Below, piece by piece: positions 1 to 8,019 of a stretch of 64,000 nt of DNA. The notes under the pieces were generated by a model. It made no database searches. It was not told the DNA's origin and saw only the letters and a program-made list of their open reading frames with translations. The DNA is from DATARH01 sp963773625 (lineage in GTDB: Bacteria; Pseudomonadota; Alphaproteobacteria; ATCC43930; CGMCC-115725): positions 186,001 to 250,000 of the forward strand of contig CAVZCJ010000009.1 of the NCBI GenBank assembly GCA_963773625.1, given 5' to 3'. The number at the start of each line of letters is the position of its first letter. The first letter of the stretch is position 1. A program made the position numbers and the translations under genes.

Positions 1-854
1 AGCGCTTCCTTCAACACGGCCGCGTCGACGAAGGGATTGCCGTCGCGGTCGCCGCCGATCCAGCTGCCCATGCGCAGGAACGACGGCAACCCGCCATTGA
101 CGCCGACCCCCTTGGCCTCGAGCTCGGCTTCGAGATCGGCGTAGAAATGCGGCAGCTGTCGCAAGAAGGTGTAATCGTAATAGGCAAGCCCGTTATTGAC
201 TTCATCGACGACGCGCAGCCGGTTGCCGCGCAACAGATTGGTCTGCCACAGCGTCAGGATGGCGCGGCGCAGGGCGGTCTCGTTGGCGGCGGTCTCGCTC
301 GCAGTCAGCGGATGCAGGTCGCGCTCGGCGAGCAGCTCGGCGACCTCCATCTCACGGTCGATCATGCTCTTGCGCCGCACCTCGGTCGGATGTGCGGTCA
401 GCACCGGCACGACCATCGCACCGGCGAAGAAAGCGCGCAGCCGCTCAGGGCTGATGCCGGCGTCGCGCGCGGCGGACAGCGCATGCGCCATCGTACCCTC
501 GCGCGGCGACGCCAAGGTACCCAGGGGGGTGAAGGCATGCGCGCGGCCACGGCGGATATGGTGCTGATCCTCGGCGATATTGGCGAGATGCGAGAAAAAG
601 CCAAACGCGCGGATGATCTGAATCGCCTCGTCGCGCGGCAGCGCATTGAGCGTGCGCTCGAGCTCCTCGCGCGCGGCGCCGTCCTCATCGCGGCGAAAGC
701 GGATCGAGCTCTGGCGGATGCGCTCGACGGTCTCGAACGCGGCGTTGCCCTTCTGCTGGCGCACGGTGTCGCCAAGGATACGGCCGAGCAGCCGGATGTC
801 CTCGCGCAGCGGCAAATCCTTGTCTTCGCTGTCCCTGGCCTCGGAGATCGACAT
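1..854 (-). CDS. ppc: Phosphoenolpyruvate carboxylase, N-terminal part (runs off the window)
   Basis: Reading leftward from an ATG at 854-852 gives about 284 codons with no stop before the window edge, so the C-terminal two thirds lie outside. The protein shows the PEP carboxylase N-terminal signatures: an LRE/DIRLLGRILGD segment, the catalytic stretch VLTAHPTEVRRK, and GSWIGGDRDGNPFV. The enzyme makes oxaloacetate from PEP and bicarbonate in the cytosol, an anaplerotic reaction. Its oxaloacetate would feed the aspartate that the nearby aspartate 4-decarboxylase consumes; that link is inference. No FixK-type box was found directly upstream. Family assignment is firm from the two catalytic motifs. 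Confidence 0.95.
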   Translation of the reverse strand, partial: MSISEARDSEDKDLPLREDIRLLGRILGDTVRQQKGNAAFETVERIRQSSIRFRRDEDGAAREELERTLNALPRDEAIQIIRAFGFFSHLANIAEDQHHIRRGRAHAFTPLGTLASPREGTMAHALSAARDAGISPERLRAFFAGAMVVPVLTAHPTEVRRKSMIDREMEVAELLAERDLHPLTASETAANETALRRAILTLWQTNLLRGNRLRVVDEVNNGLAYYDYTFLRQLPHFYADLEAELEAKGVGVNGGLPSFLRMGSWIGGDRDGNPFVDAAVLKEA

Positions 855-1054
855 GGGGGCTCTCCTGCGACGCCTCAACCGACTAGCAAAAGCTCGGCCA
901 AAGCGAGGGGACCGCTCGATTCGCCGGTGGATTGTCCTCCATACTGATCCGGCGGGCGTCTAACCGCGCGCCTTCGCGGGAGTTTTCGCCCGCCAATTTT
1001 GGGATGGGGCGCCTTCTGATATCGATCCCCGGCGACTTCGGTGGGGAGCGATTG

Positions 1055-1321
1055 ATGACGGATGCAATCTTGAAAAAGGCGATGGAGAGGCGCGACCAGG
1101 CACTGCGCGAGGCCGAGCGCTGGGACCAGTGGATCAAGTCCTACGGCGAACTGACCGGGCCCGCTATCGAGGAGCTCGACATCCCGATGACCCGAGGCGC
1201 CACGCCCATGGCTGAAGGCCCGGATGAAATGGACCTGGCTCCGGCACTGCGCAAACCAGCAGCGCCCACCGAGACCAAAAACGGCAAGGGTCTTTGGCTA
1301 CGCAGCGGCAGTGCCGAATAA
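1055..1321 (+). CDS. Small hypothetical protein, 88 aa
   Basis: The ATG at 1055 is preceded by a purine-rich GGTGGGGAG stretch, a plausible ribosome binding site, which decides this start over upstream alternatives. The N-terminal half is charged and probably helical (MTDAILKKAMERRDQALREAE, then a Trp-rich RWDQWIKSY segment); the C-terminal half is rich in Pro and acidic residues. No membrane segment or known domain is visible. It stands alone between divergent ppc and a convergent CBS gene. I do not recognise the family; small proteins of this look recur near stress genes in alphaproteobacteria, but no function can be given. Confidence 0.55.
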   Translation: MTDAILKKAMERRDQALREAERWDQWIKSYGELTGPAIEELDIPMTRGATPMAEGPDEMDLAPALRKPAAPTETKNGKGLWLRSGSAE

Positions 1322-1350
1322 GATCGGGCAAGACACACGCGGATGCTGCA

Positions 1351-1773
1351 TCAGGCAATCCGTTCCCAGAGCCCGGTTTCCTCGTCGAGGCGGTCCTGCT
1401 CGATGCCGCGGAAATCTCCATGCGAGACGATGCCGACCAACTCGCCCTCGCGCACGATCGGCAAGTGCCGGCAGCGGACGTCCTGCATCAGCCGCAACGC
1501 CTCGATGGCGTTGTGCTGCGGCGTCAAGGTGCGGGGATTGCGCGTCATTACCTCGGCAAGCGTGGTGACGGTTGGGTCTCGCCCTTCCGCCAAGACCCGA
1601 TCGACGGCATCGCGCCCAGTGAAGATGCCGACAAGTTGGGTCTTGCCGTCCGTCACGAGGGTCGCGCCGACACGGCGTTCCCGCATCTGCCGCGCCGCTT
1701 CCATCACCGTCGCACTCGGCGGCAACGCCAGCGGGCGCTGATCGCGGACCAGATCGGACATCTTGCGCATCAC
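1351..1773 (-). CDS. Two-CBS-domain protein, 140 aa
   Basis: The protein is almost entirely a CBS pair. CBS1 covers roughly residues 5-65 (TLVTDGKTQLVGIFTGRD), CBS2 roughly 70-130 (LPIVREGELVGIVSHGDFR). Such Bateman modules bind adenosine nucleotides and sense energy charge; with no attached catalytic domain the partner is unknown. It is cytosolic. It lies downstream of the DUF2934 gene on the same strand, about 100 bases away, so the two may be cotranscribed. It is the shortest of four CBS proteins in the window and is like the stand-alone CBS proteins (Hrp1 type) of hypoxia regulons; that functional parallel is inference. Confidence 0.9.
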   Translation of the reverse strand: MMRKMSDLVRDQRPLALPPSATVMEAARQMRERRVGATLVTDGKTQLVGIFTGRDAVDRVLAEGRDPTVTTLAEVMTRNPRTLTPQHNAIEALRLMQDVRCRHLPIVREGELVGIVSHGDFRGIEQDRLDEETGLWERIA

Positions 1774-1874
1774 CGCCTCTCATCTTTCTGAAACGAAGTT
1801 AGGCGCGAAACGGGCGGTCGCTGCGGCCTTCGCCCTGGCGGCGCGAACGGTCGCGGGTTGGCCACCCGGCGCGA

Positions 1875-2057
1875 CTAGACGGCTCCCGCGGCCTCGAGCC
1901 TGAGTTCTTCACTCAGTTCCCGCTCGCCAGCGGCGATCTCGGCTTCGGCCTGGAGCCAGTGCTCGACCGACTTACCGTCGGGTCGACCCGCCTCCTCCCA
2001 GATCTGATAGGCGCGTTCCTGGATACGTCGCTTCTGCCGTAAGCTGGCCTTGGCCAT
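1875..2057 (-). CDS. DUF2934 family protein, 60 aa
   Basis: The start at 2057 is fixed by a strong Shine-Dalgarno GAGGAGGGG seven bases upstream; a longer reading frame to 2219 lacks one. The sequence has the DUF2934 pattern: a basic N-terminus, then a helix with AYQIWEEAGRP, DGKSVEHWLQAEAE. The family is small, cytosolic, common in alphaproteobacteria and without known function. A perfect FixK/FNR palindrome lies about 110 bases upstream (2166-2179), overlapping the end of the aspartate decarboxylase gene, so oxygen-responsive expression is likely by inference. Confidence 0.8.
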   Translation of the reverse strand: MAKASLRQKRRIQERAYQIWEEAGRPDGKSVEHWLQAEAEIAAGERELSEELRLEAAGAV

Positions 2058-2165
2058 ATGCCCCTCCTCGAAGGTAGCTTCCCTTCCATAGGACTGCCGC
2101 CGGCAAGGCTTCGTGCCTGGCGGCGACATTGGCGGCATCAGATCACCAGGGTTGGGCCGCTCGCA

Positions 2166-2179
2166 TTGATCTTGATCAA
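2166..2179 (-). promoter_or_regulatory. FixK/FNR-type box upstream of the DUF2934 gene
   Basis: TTGATcttgATCAA is a perfect dyad matching the FNR and FixK consensus. It sits 109 bases upstream of the DUF2934 start and overlaps the last codons of the aspartate 4-decarboxylase gene. The distance fits a site centred on a promoter driving 2057 leftward. Binding is inferred from sequence only. Confidence 0.7.
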
Positions 2180-3792
2180 CCGTCGGACGCGGGCCGGCCT
2201 TTCGCGCCAGCGGTGGCAAGGTATTCGGCTGCGTAATCCTCCATCATCTTCCGGATGATGCGGCCGAGGCGGGCATAGCCCCGCTCGTTCAGGTTGGCGA
2301 GCGACACCCGCGCCGAGGGATGCGGCATCCCGAAGCCCTTCCCCGGCAGCAGAACAGCGCCGGCTTCGTCGGCGAGGCGGAAGAGGATTTCGAGGGGGTT
2401 CTTGGCGGCAAGCAACCAGTCGACAAATCCGCGCCCGTAACGCTTTGCGCCGAGGCGTTCAAGATCGAGCAGGGCGTAATAGCAAACCCCGTTGGGGTCT
2501 TGCTTCGCAACGATCCCGAGCGCGTCATAGAGCGCCCGGTGGCGGCTCCGGATCAGCTGCTTCATCGCCCGCTTGTAGGCGTCCCCTTGATCCATCAGCG
2601 CAAAGAGCGCGAACAGCGCCATCTGCACCTGCTGGGGCGTCGAGAGGCCGGCGGTGTGATTGAAGGCTATCGCCCGGCTATCGGCCATCAGCCGGTCGAC
2701 GAACTTGAGCCGGCGCGGCTCGGCGGCAAGCGCGGCGTAGCGGGCATCGAGCTCCTGCTGGTCGGTCCCGGGAAGGGCGCGGATCGCCGCGTCGATCACA
2801 TTGTCGCGGGCCAGCGCGACCACGCCCAGCCGCCAACCGGTCGTGCCGAAGTATTTGGAGAACGAATAGACGAGGATCGTGTTGCGCGGGCAAAGCGCGA
2901 AGAGCGAGGTGAAATCGTCGGCAAAAGTGGCGTAGACGTCATCGGTCAGGATGATGAGGTCTGGCCGCCGGACGATAATTTCCGCGATCCGCGCGAGGCC
3001 GGTCCGGTCGATCTTGACCGAGGTCGGGTTGCCGGGATTGACCAGCAAGAGCGCCTTGATTCGCGGATCGGACAGCTTGGCGAACTCGCTCTCTGGGTAT
3101 TGCCAGCCGATGTCGGGGTCGGCGGCGATCGTCAGCTCGGTCAGGCGATAGTCATTGAGCAGCGGGATTTCGAGGTAGGGCGTGAAGATCGGTGTGCCGA
3201 TCGCGACCGTGTCGCCCGGGGCGATCAGCCTGTTCTCACGCAGCGCGTTGAAAACATAGGTGACGCCGGCGGTGGCGCCTTCGACGGCGCAAAGGTCGAC
3301 GCCCAGCGACGGGTCGGGCCCGCCCATCTCCTTGATCAGATAGCGTCGAACGATCTCTTCGGCGTGCCGAAGCATCCGCACCGGCTCTGGGTAGTTGCAG
3401 CCGAGCACCCCCTGCGCAAGCTCATGAACGAACGTGTCGGCGGCAGTGCCGAAGGTGTCGCCGACATAGCCCATTGCATCCGCAAGCAAGGCACTGCCCG
3501 GCTCAAGTTGCCGCGAGGCCAGAAACTCCGCGAAGCGGGCAGCGATACCCTCGGCCGAGGGAAACCCGGCAACTCCGTCCGGCAAATTGTCGGCGCATCG
3601 TTCGGCTTCTTGCATCGCGAAGAGGCCAAGCAGGAAAAAGGCGTGACGCGGCGCGGTCGCGAGAAAATTCGGGTTCCCGCGCCCGGCATTGAGCATCACC
3701 CTCTCGGCGTGATTGGCGGCGAGCTCGATCAGGCTGTTCTTTAGCTCGAACGGGCTCAACCGGCTCAGTTTGTCGAGGTCGAGGCGATCCAC
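2176..3792 (-). CDS. asdA: Aspartate 4-decarboxylase (bifunctional aspartate transaminase), 538 aa
   Basis: A fold-type I PLP enzyme that beta-decarboxylates L-aspartate to L-alanine and CO2 (EC 4.1.1.12) with side transaminase activity. Visible features are the substrate/cofactor segment VNPGNPTS (about 251-258), the PLP-binding DDVY (about 284-287), and SFSKYFGTTGWRLG with the Schiff-base Lys at about 313. Length matches the family (about 530-545). The start is GTG at 3792 after GGTGGGGA. It is last in a tightly spaced minus-strand run HPF-CSD, 80-aa protein, CBS protein, asdA (gaps of 22-25 bases) whose leader has a FixK-type box. Electrogenic aspartate/alanine exchange with this enzyme gives proton motive force in other bacteria; no exchanger is seen here. 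Confidence 0.93.
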   Translation of the reverse strand: MDRLDLDKLSRLSPFELKNSLIELAANHAERVMLNAGRGNPNFLATAPRHAFFLLGLFAMQEAERCADNLPDGVAGFPSAEGIAARFAEFLASRQLEPGSALLADAMGYVGDTFGTAADTFVHELAQGVLGCNYPEPVRMLRHAEEIVRRYLIKEMGGPDPSLGVDLCAVEGATAGVTYVFNALRENRLIAPGDTVAIGTPIFTPYLEIPLLNDYRLTELTIAADPDIGWQYPESEFAKLSDPRIKALLLVNPGNPTSVKIDRTGLARIAEIIVRRPDLIILTDDVYATFADDFTSLFALCPRNTILVYSFSKYFGTTGWRLGVVALARDNVIDAAIRALPGTDQQELDARYAALAAEPRRLKFVDRLMADSRAIAFNHTAGLSTPQQVQMALFALFALMDQGDAYKRAMKQLIRSRHRALYDALGIVAKQDPNGVCYYALLDLERLGAKRYGRGFVDWLLAAKNPLEILFRLADEAGAVLLPGKGFGMPHPSARVSLANLNERGYARLGRIIRKMMEDYAAEYLATAGAKGRPASDG

Positions 3793-3814
3793 TCCCCACC
3801 GCTTGGTCAGGTTG

Positions 3815-4282
3815 TTACACGGTCGCCGAGGACTTCGGCGCGTCCCCGCGATGCTTCACGAGCGCGTCGAGCAAGTCGCTGCGGCTGACGATCCCGACGA
3901 GCTTGCCCCTATGGAGGACAGGCACGTGCTTCAGCTTGCGGCGCCGCATCAGGCTCCCCAGCACGCCGATCGGCGTCGTATCCGACACCGTCTTGACGCG
4001 GCGCACCATGACGTCCTCAACCTTCAAATCGCGCGCTGTCGCGATGTCCTCGAGGCAGACCGTGTCCTTGTCGAAGAGGCGCAGCCACCACGCCCGTGGG
4101 CTATCGGAAGGCGGGGGTCGCAGCAAATCGTGATCGCTGACGATGCCGACGACACGCGCTTTATCATCGACGATGGGGATCGCGCCGATACGGTGGGTGA
4201 GCATCAGGCGGGCAATCTCGCTGACCCCTGCGTCAGGAGCGGCCGTTATCACCTGGCGCGTCATGATGTCGGCGGCTTTCAT
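3815..4282 (-). CDS. Two-CBS-domain protein, 155 aa
   Basis: Starts at ATG 4282, preceded by AAGGAG at a good distance; a longer upstream frame has no such site. CBS1 lies at about 5-60 (AIPIVDDKARVVGIVSDHDLL), CBS2 at about 90-145 (HVPVLHRGKLVGIVSRSDLL), separated by a Trp-containing linker (RAWWLRLFDKD) seen also in the CBS proteins at 34.4 and 54.5 kb. CBS pairs bind adenine nucleotides as energy sensors. It sits between the 80-aa gene and asdA with 22-25 base gaps, so it is almost certainly cotranscribed with them and with the ribosome hibernation factor. Confidence 0.9.
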   Translation of the reverse strand: MKAADIMTRQVITAAPDAGVSEIARLMLTHRIGAIPIVDDKARVVGIVSDHDLLRPPPSDSPRAWWLRLFDKDTVCLEDIATARDLKVEDVMVRRVKTVSDTTPIGVLGSLMRRRKLKHVPVLHRGKLVGIVSRSDLLDALVKHRGDAPKSSATV

Positions 4283-4307
4283 CGCACAACTCCTTGCGCC
4301 CGCATCT

Positions 4308-4550
4308 TCAGCGTTCGTCGGGTTCCGGTTGTTGCCGCTCCAGAATCTCACAGACGCGGAGGACGGCACCGCGCGGCCCGTGCTCGGTTTCCGTGCCGAT
4401 CTGATCGTTGGCGTTGGCCCAGGTGAAGGCCTCCAGCACCTCGGCCGCGGTTGCGCCCGACTGCAGGATTTCCAGCAGAACCGCGTCGTCAAGCGGGCCG
4501 ACGATTTCAGCGATTTGCGACGTGGTAAGCGGTTGCGTTCCGGTTTTCAT
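4308..4550 (-). CDS. Small conserved-looking protein, 80 aa, unknown function
   Basis: An acidic, mostly helical protein. The first part (PLTTSQIAEIVGPLDDAVLLEIL) followed by SGATAAEVLEAFTWA looks like a helical bundle and ends in an acidic, Gln/Pro-rich tail. It is embedded in the HPF-CBS-asdA operon with gaps of 22 bases to HPF and 25 to the CBS gene, which supports a real gene. No catalytic or metal-binding motif is seen. I do not know its family. Confidence 0.7.
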   Translation of the reverse strand: MKTGTQPLTTSQIAEIVGPLDDAVLLEILQSGATAAEVLEAFTWANANDQIGTETEHGPRGAVLRVCEILERQQPEPDER

Positions 4551-4572
4551 CAGCGGTTCCGTTCTTTGCGAG

Positions 4573-5160
4573 CTATGTGCGCGTGGTCTCGGTCGGCGGC
4601 AGGTGGTGCTTGCCGAGCGGGGTCACCGTGCTGGCCTGCGGTCCCTCGGCGCTTTCGGCTTCGCGCGCGACAAAGCGCACCTCCGCTCCGATCTCCAGCG
4701 CATCGAAGCTGCCGTCGGTCACGCTGTTGCGGTGGAAATAAATTTCCTCGCCCGATGCGGTGGCGATAAAGCCGCCATCGCGGTCGGGGAGAAGCCGGAC
4801 GACCCGGCCATGATCGGGCACCGCGTGGACCTTTACGTCGCCGCGCTCGTGGCGGACGTGGTCTTCGATACGGCGGCGAACCGCATCGAAGGCGTCCCGA
4901 ACGGCGACATGCGCGTCCTCATGCGCGTGGTTCACGCCGCGTTCCCTGCCGACGACGATCTCGCGGCCGGGAACCACAAGATCGATGCGAACCTCGAACA
5001 AATTGCCCTGCCGCTGCCGGCGCCGCAATTCGACGGTGACGTGGCAAGACGTGATCCGATTGTAGAAATGCTCCAACTCTTGCGCACGTTGACGGATACG
5101 CGCCTCCAGGGCCGGCGACGTGTCCATATGGCGAAAAGTGATCTGCAGCGGCACCTGCAT
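4573..5160 (-). CDS. HPF/S30AE ribosome hibernation factor fused to a cold-shock domain, 195 aa
   Basis: Residues about 1-110 form an S30AE (HPF/RaiA) domain, with the typical opening PLQITFRHMDTSPALEARIR and the basic DNA/RNA-facing strand VTVELRRRQRQGN. Residues about 115-180 read as a cold-shock (OB) domain: HGRVVRLLPDRDGGFIAT, then EEIYFHRNSV, and a basic AEVRFVAREA strand. It would bind the 30S decoding region in resting cells, with the OB part contacting RNA. Long HPF proteins normally carry a dimerisation domain instead. AGGAGA stands eight bases before the ATG. A FixK-type box lies 56 bases upstream. It heads the operon ending with asdA. Confidence 0.9.
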   Translation of the reverse strand: MQVPLQITFRHMDTSPALEARIRQRAQELEHFYNRITSCHVTVELRRRQRQGNLFEVRIDLVVPGREIVVGRERGVNHAHEDAHVAVRDAFDAVRRRIEDHVRHERGDVKVHAVPDHGRVVRLLPDRDGGFIATASGEEIYFHRNSVTDGSFDALEIGAEVRFVAREAESAEGPQASTVTPLGKHHLPPTETTRT

Positions 5161-5215
5161 CGAACATCTCCTGAGGTTATTTCGCGCAGCCTACGCGGCG
5201 CGATATCGGCAGCCA

Positions 5216-5229
5216 TTGATCCAGCGCAA
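5216..5229 (-). promoter_or_regulatory. FixK-type box upstream of the HPF-CSD operon
   Basis: TTGATccagCGCAA fits TTG(A/C)-N6-(T/G)CAA used by alphaproteobacterial FixK proteins, with one non-palindromic half. It lies 56 bases before the HPF-CSD start, a normal distance for an activator site centred near -41. Binding is inference. Confidence 0.55.
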
Positions 5230-5257
5230 TTGAGGCGCCGATTGAAGAAGTTTTGGC

Positions 5258-5707
5258 CTAGCGCGCGATCAGCACCGAGCACGTCGCATGGCTCGCCAAT
5301 TTCTGCGAGACGCTGCCCAGCAGCAGACCGGGAAGCCGGCCGCGGCCACGGCTGCCGACAACGATCAGATCGACGTCGTGGGCATGAGCAAAGTCGGTTA
5401 TTTCGAGAGCCGCGTCGTCGCCCGCGCATCGCATGCCGCGAAAACGCGCGACACCGGCGTGCTTCGCCGCCGCCTCGCAACGTGCGAGATACGGCGCGGA
5501 AGCATTGACCAGCGTCTCAAGCGCTTCGGCATCGGCCATTCTTTCGGCCCTGGCGAGGTCCGAGATGTCCGCGGGGCGGATGCGGTTCGGGTCGACCACC
5601 GCGAGAGCGACGAGTTCCGCTCCCGTCTTCGCCGCCAGCTCCGCGGCTATTTCGACCGCGGAAAGGGCCGCATCGGAGCCGTCGTCCGCAACCATTATGC
5701 GCTTCAT
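5258..5707 (-). CDS. Universal stress protein, single domain, 149 aa
   Basis: One complete Usp domain: N-terminal strand RIMVADDGSDAAL, and the ATP-binding signature near the C-terminus, VVGSRGRGRLPGLLLGSVSQKLASHATCSVLI (G-x2-G-x9-GS pattern), so it is an ATP-binding Usp. The start at 5707 is preceded by GGAGGG; an upstream ATG at 5764 has no such site. It lies 20 bases downstream of the PRPP synthase gene and is probably cotranscribed with it. Single-domain ATP-binding Usps are typical members of hypoxia and stationary-phase regulons. Confidence 0.93.
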   Translation of the reverse strand: MKRIMVADDGSDAALSAVEIAAELAAKTGAELVALAVVDPNRIRPADISDLARAERMADAEALETLVNASAPYLARCEAAAKHAGVARFRGMRCAGDDAALEITDFAHAHDVDLIVVGSRGRGRLPGLLLGSVSQKLASHATCSVLIAR

Positions 5708-5727
5708 GATGCCCTCCGTGAAAATTG

Positions 5728-6690
5728 TCATAGTCCCGCGTGCACCCTCGCTATGGCTTCGCAAGCAAGACGCGAGGTGTCGAGAATCGTCACATTCTCA
5801 GGCAGAATCCCGGCGATTTCCGCCGCCGAACGCACCGTATCGCCGACGACGATGCCGTCGAACCCCGCCGAGCCAAGCACACCCGGCGCATCGCCGATAA
5901 ACAACCCGTGAGTCGCGGCGGCATAGACCCGGCTCGCACCAGCCTCGCGGCATTTTGCGGCGGCGCGGCAGAGGGTAGTTCCGGTGCTGATCAGGTCGTC
6001 ATAGAGGATTACCGCCCGGCCGCTTACATCGCCGACAAAGAGATCGCCGGTGACAACCCCGCCGGCGCGCTGTTTGTCGACAAAGCCCGCGGTCGGCTCG
6101 CTGCCGAGCGCGGCGGCGAGGGCATGGCGAAAGCGCTCGGCGCGCTTCGCACCGCCGACATCGGGCGAAACCACGGCAAGTTTTTCCTCGCGAAGGCGCG
6201 CGGCGAAATGGTCGACGAATACCGGCATCGCTTCGACATTTACCGTCGGAATGCGAAACGCATTCTCGTAGGCGGCGCGATTGTGAACGTCGAAGGTTAC
6301 GATCCCATCGGCGGCGCACGCCTCATACATGCGGGCGACGTATTTGGTGGTGATCGGATCGAGCGGTTGGCTGCGCTGGTCCTTGCGCGCGTAGCAAAGA
6401 TACGGCGTCACGGCGGTCACCCGCGCCGCGCCAGCGTCTTTCAGCGCGCCGATGAAAAAAAGCATCCGGCACAGCTTGTCGCTCGGGCTGGCGCCGGGGC
6501 CGCCGTTGAGCGAATGGATGACAAAGACATCGCGCCGGCTGACGTCGACCAGCGGGCGAATCTTGTGCTCGCCGTCTTCGAACTCCCGCTCTTCGTGCGC
6601 GCTCAACGGCCATTCCAACCGTGACGCAAGGCGCTCTCCATAGAGCCGCGAACCCTCCATGGCGAACAGCAAAGCGGCGGATTGTTCCAT
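5728..6690 (-). CDS. prs: Ribose-phosphate pyrophosphokinase (PRPP synthase), 320 aa
   Basis: Makes 5-phosphoribosyl-1-pyrophosphate from ribose 5-phosphate and ATP. Family features are FEDGEHKIRP near the start, the ATP-binding flexible-loop region TPYLCYARKDQRSQPLDPIT, a DVHN metal-binding motif, and the PRPP loop VILYDDLISTGTTL. It is more divergent than housekeeping Prs, so it may be a second, condition-specific copy. Context supports this: a perfect-spacing FNR/FixK box lies 55 bases upstream, a Usp follows, and two PRPP-using enzymes (a PRTase at 8.0 kb and nicotinate PRTase at 12.3 kb) are close by. The start ATG follows GAGGG. Confidence 0.85.
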   Translation of the reverse strand: MEQSAALLFAMEGSRLYGERLASRLEWPLSAHEEREFEDGEHKIRPLVDVSRRDVFVIHSLNGGPGASPSDKLCRMLFFIGALKDAGAARVTAVTPYLCYARKDQRSQPLDPITTKYVARMYEACAADGIVTFDVHNRAAYENAFRIPTVNVEAMPVFVDHFAARLREEKLAVVSPDVGGAKRAERFRHALAAALGSEPTAGFVDKQRAGGVVTGDLFVGDVSGRAVILYDDLISTGTTLCRAAAKCREAGASRVYAAATHGLFIGDAPGVLGSAGFDGIVVGDTVRSAAEIAGILPENVTILDTSRLACEAIARVHAGL

Positions 6691-6744
6691 CGGGATGCCC
6701 TCGCAAATCTGTTCGGAAGGATAAAGGCAACGCCGTGGCCGGCC

Positions 6745-6758
6745 TTGACGTGGATCAA
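6745..6758 (-). promoter_or_regulatory. FixK/FNR-type box upstream of prs-usp
   Basis: TTGACgtggATCAA matches the FixK/FNR consensus at all eight conserved bases of TTGA-N6-TCAA. It lies 55 bases before the prs start and about 60 bases from a second box (6806-6819) that faces the opposite gene set, so the 226-base intergenic region appears to be a two-way oxygen-responsive promoter. Confidence 0.7.
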
Positions 6759-6805
6759 TCCGAAATCGGGTCCGTCATAAGTGAAACGCCACGCGCGCTC
6801 GATCG

Positions 6806-6819
6806 TTGACCTGCATCAA
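6806..6819 (+). promoter_or_regulatory. FixK/FNR-type box upstream of the DUF2267 operon
   Basis: TTGACctgcATCAA matches TTGA-N6-TCAA exactly. It is about 97 bases upstream of the DUF2267 start at 6916, the first gene of a plus-strand run reaching at least to the nitroreductase. Inferred activator site. Confidence 0.7.
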
Positions 6820-6915
6820 TTCGGAACCCCGGTTTCGGGCTTAGTGTCGGCGTTGTGGGGCAACGAGGCCGACGACAGCCGGATGCCTCGCCGGACCCGA
6901 TGACGAGGAGGAGCT

Positions 6916-7350
6916 ATGACCAGCGCGCCAATTCTCGACACTTCCGTGCAACGCGCCCACGAGTGGCTGCACGAAATCGGCCATGGGCTTGGCTTTGACA
7001 ACGAACGTGCCGCCTATGCCGCCTTGCGGGCGACACTGCACGCCGTGCGCGACCGTCTCCCGGTCGAGCTGGTCGCCCATTTCGGGGCCGGGCTGCCGAC
7101 ACTGGTCCGCGGCATCTATTACGACGGGTGGCATCCATCCGCCGCGCGGTTGAAAGCGGCGCACGCGGAGGATTTCGCGGACTCCTTGCGGCGCGAATTG
7201 AAAGGGCACAACGAGCTCCAGCATGTTGAAAAGGTGGCGTCGCAGGTACTGCACGTCGTCTCGCACGAGCTCGATCCGGGGCAGATCGATCACGTCCTCG
7301 ACGCGTTGCCGAAACCGGTGCGCGAGTTGTGGCGCAACGCGCGGCATTAG
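6916..7350 (+). CDS. DUF2267 family protein, 144 aa
   Basis: The sequence matches the DUF2267 layout: paired helices with WLHEIGHGLGFDNERAAYAALR, then AVRDRLPVELVAHFGAGLP, and a second half ending in VLDALPKPVRELW. A GAGGAGGAG Shine-Dalgarno precedes the ATG. The family is cytosolic, helical and of unknown function, often found beside Usp and CBS genes. It is first in a plus-strand operon with the hydrolase, phosphoribosyltransferase and nitroreductase, behind a FixK-type box. Confidence 0.88.
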   Translation: MTSAPILDTSVQRAHEWLHEIGHGLGFDNERAAYAALRATLHAVRDRLPVELVAHFGAGLPTLVRGIYYDGWHPSAARLKAAHAEDFADSLRRELKGHNELQHVEKVASQVLHVVSHELDPGQIDHVLDALPKPVRELWRNARH

Positions 7351-7359
7351 GAGCGTCCG

Positions 7360-8019
7360 GTGATGCCGTCGGCCCGATCAACCGACACCAGGGACGTCGC
7401 GATCGGGCCGCTGCGCCTGCCCGGGATGTTGGGAATGCCATCGGCGGCGAGGGGTATCGTCCTCTTCGCCCATGGCAGCGGCAGCGGCCGGTTTAGCCCG
7501 CGCAACAATTTTGTCGCCCGGGCGATGCGCGAGGCAGGTTGCGCCACGCTTCTCCTCGACCTGCTCACGGAAGACGAGGCCAACGACCGCCGCAATGTCT
7601 TCGACATACCGCTCTTGGCGCAGCGCCTGATCATGGCTACCGCCTGGGCTCGGCAAGAGCTTGAAACGGCAACGCTGCCGGTTTGCTATTTCGGCGCCAG
7701 CACCGGCGCCGCGGCGGCGCTCGTGGCGGCTGCCTCGGGGGCGTGGCCGGTCGCCGCGATCGTCTCGCGCGGCGGGCGCCCAGATCTCGCCGGCGCCGCT
7801 CTCGCGGAAGTGACGGCGCCGACATTGCTGATCGTCGGCGGCGCCGACCCGGTCGTACTCGACCTTAATAGGGAGGCGCTCGCCGAGCTGCGTTGCGAGA
7901 AGCAGCTCGTCGTCGTGCCCGGCGCGACACACCTCTTCGAGGAGCCCGGCACGCTTGAAGCGGTCGTCAATCTGGCCGGCGACTGGTTCGCCTCGCACTT
8001 GGACAAGGTGCCGGCGTGA
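7360..8019 (+). CDS. Alpha/beta hydrolase of the dienelactone hydrolase type, 219 aa
   Basis: An alpha/beta hydrolase with an oxyanion HGSGSGR segment after FAHG, a nucleophile elbow GASTG (Ser near residue 110), a likely acid in GGADPVV, and the catalytic His in GATHLF near the end. The substrate is unknown. It begins GTGATG nine bases after the DUF2267 stop, and its own stop overlaps the start of the next gene (GTGA at 8016-8019), so translation is coupled. In several bacteria this hydrolase and the following PRTase are fused into one protein, as in mycobacterial Rv0571c-type proteins; that is family knowledge. Confidence 0.85.
   Translation: MMPSARSTDTRDVAIGPLRLPGMLGMPSAARGIVLFAHGSGSGRFSPRNNFVARAMREAGCATLLLDLLTEDEANDRRNVFDIPLLAQRLIMATAWARQELETATLPVCYFGASTGAAAALVAAASGAWPVAAIVSRGGRPDLAGAALAEVTAPTLLIVGGADPVVLDLNREALAELRCEKQLVVVPGATHLFEEPGTLEAVVNLAGDWFASHLDKVPA

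Noticed and set aside
2320..3744. Long plus-strand open frame antisense to aspartate 4-decarboxylase
   Set aside because: Composition is that of a complementary shadow (Arg/Gly/Asp-rich, no domain) and the minus-strand gene has all family motifs.
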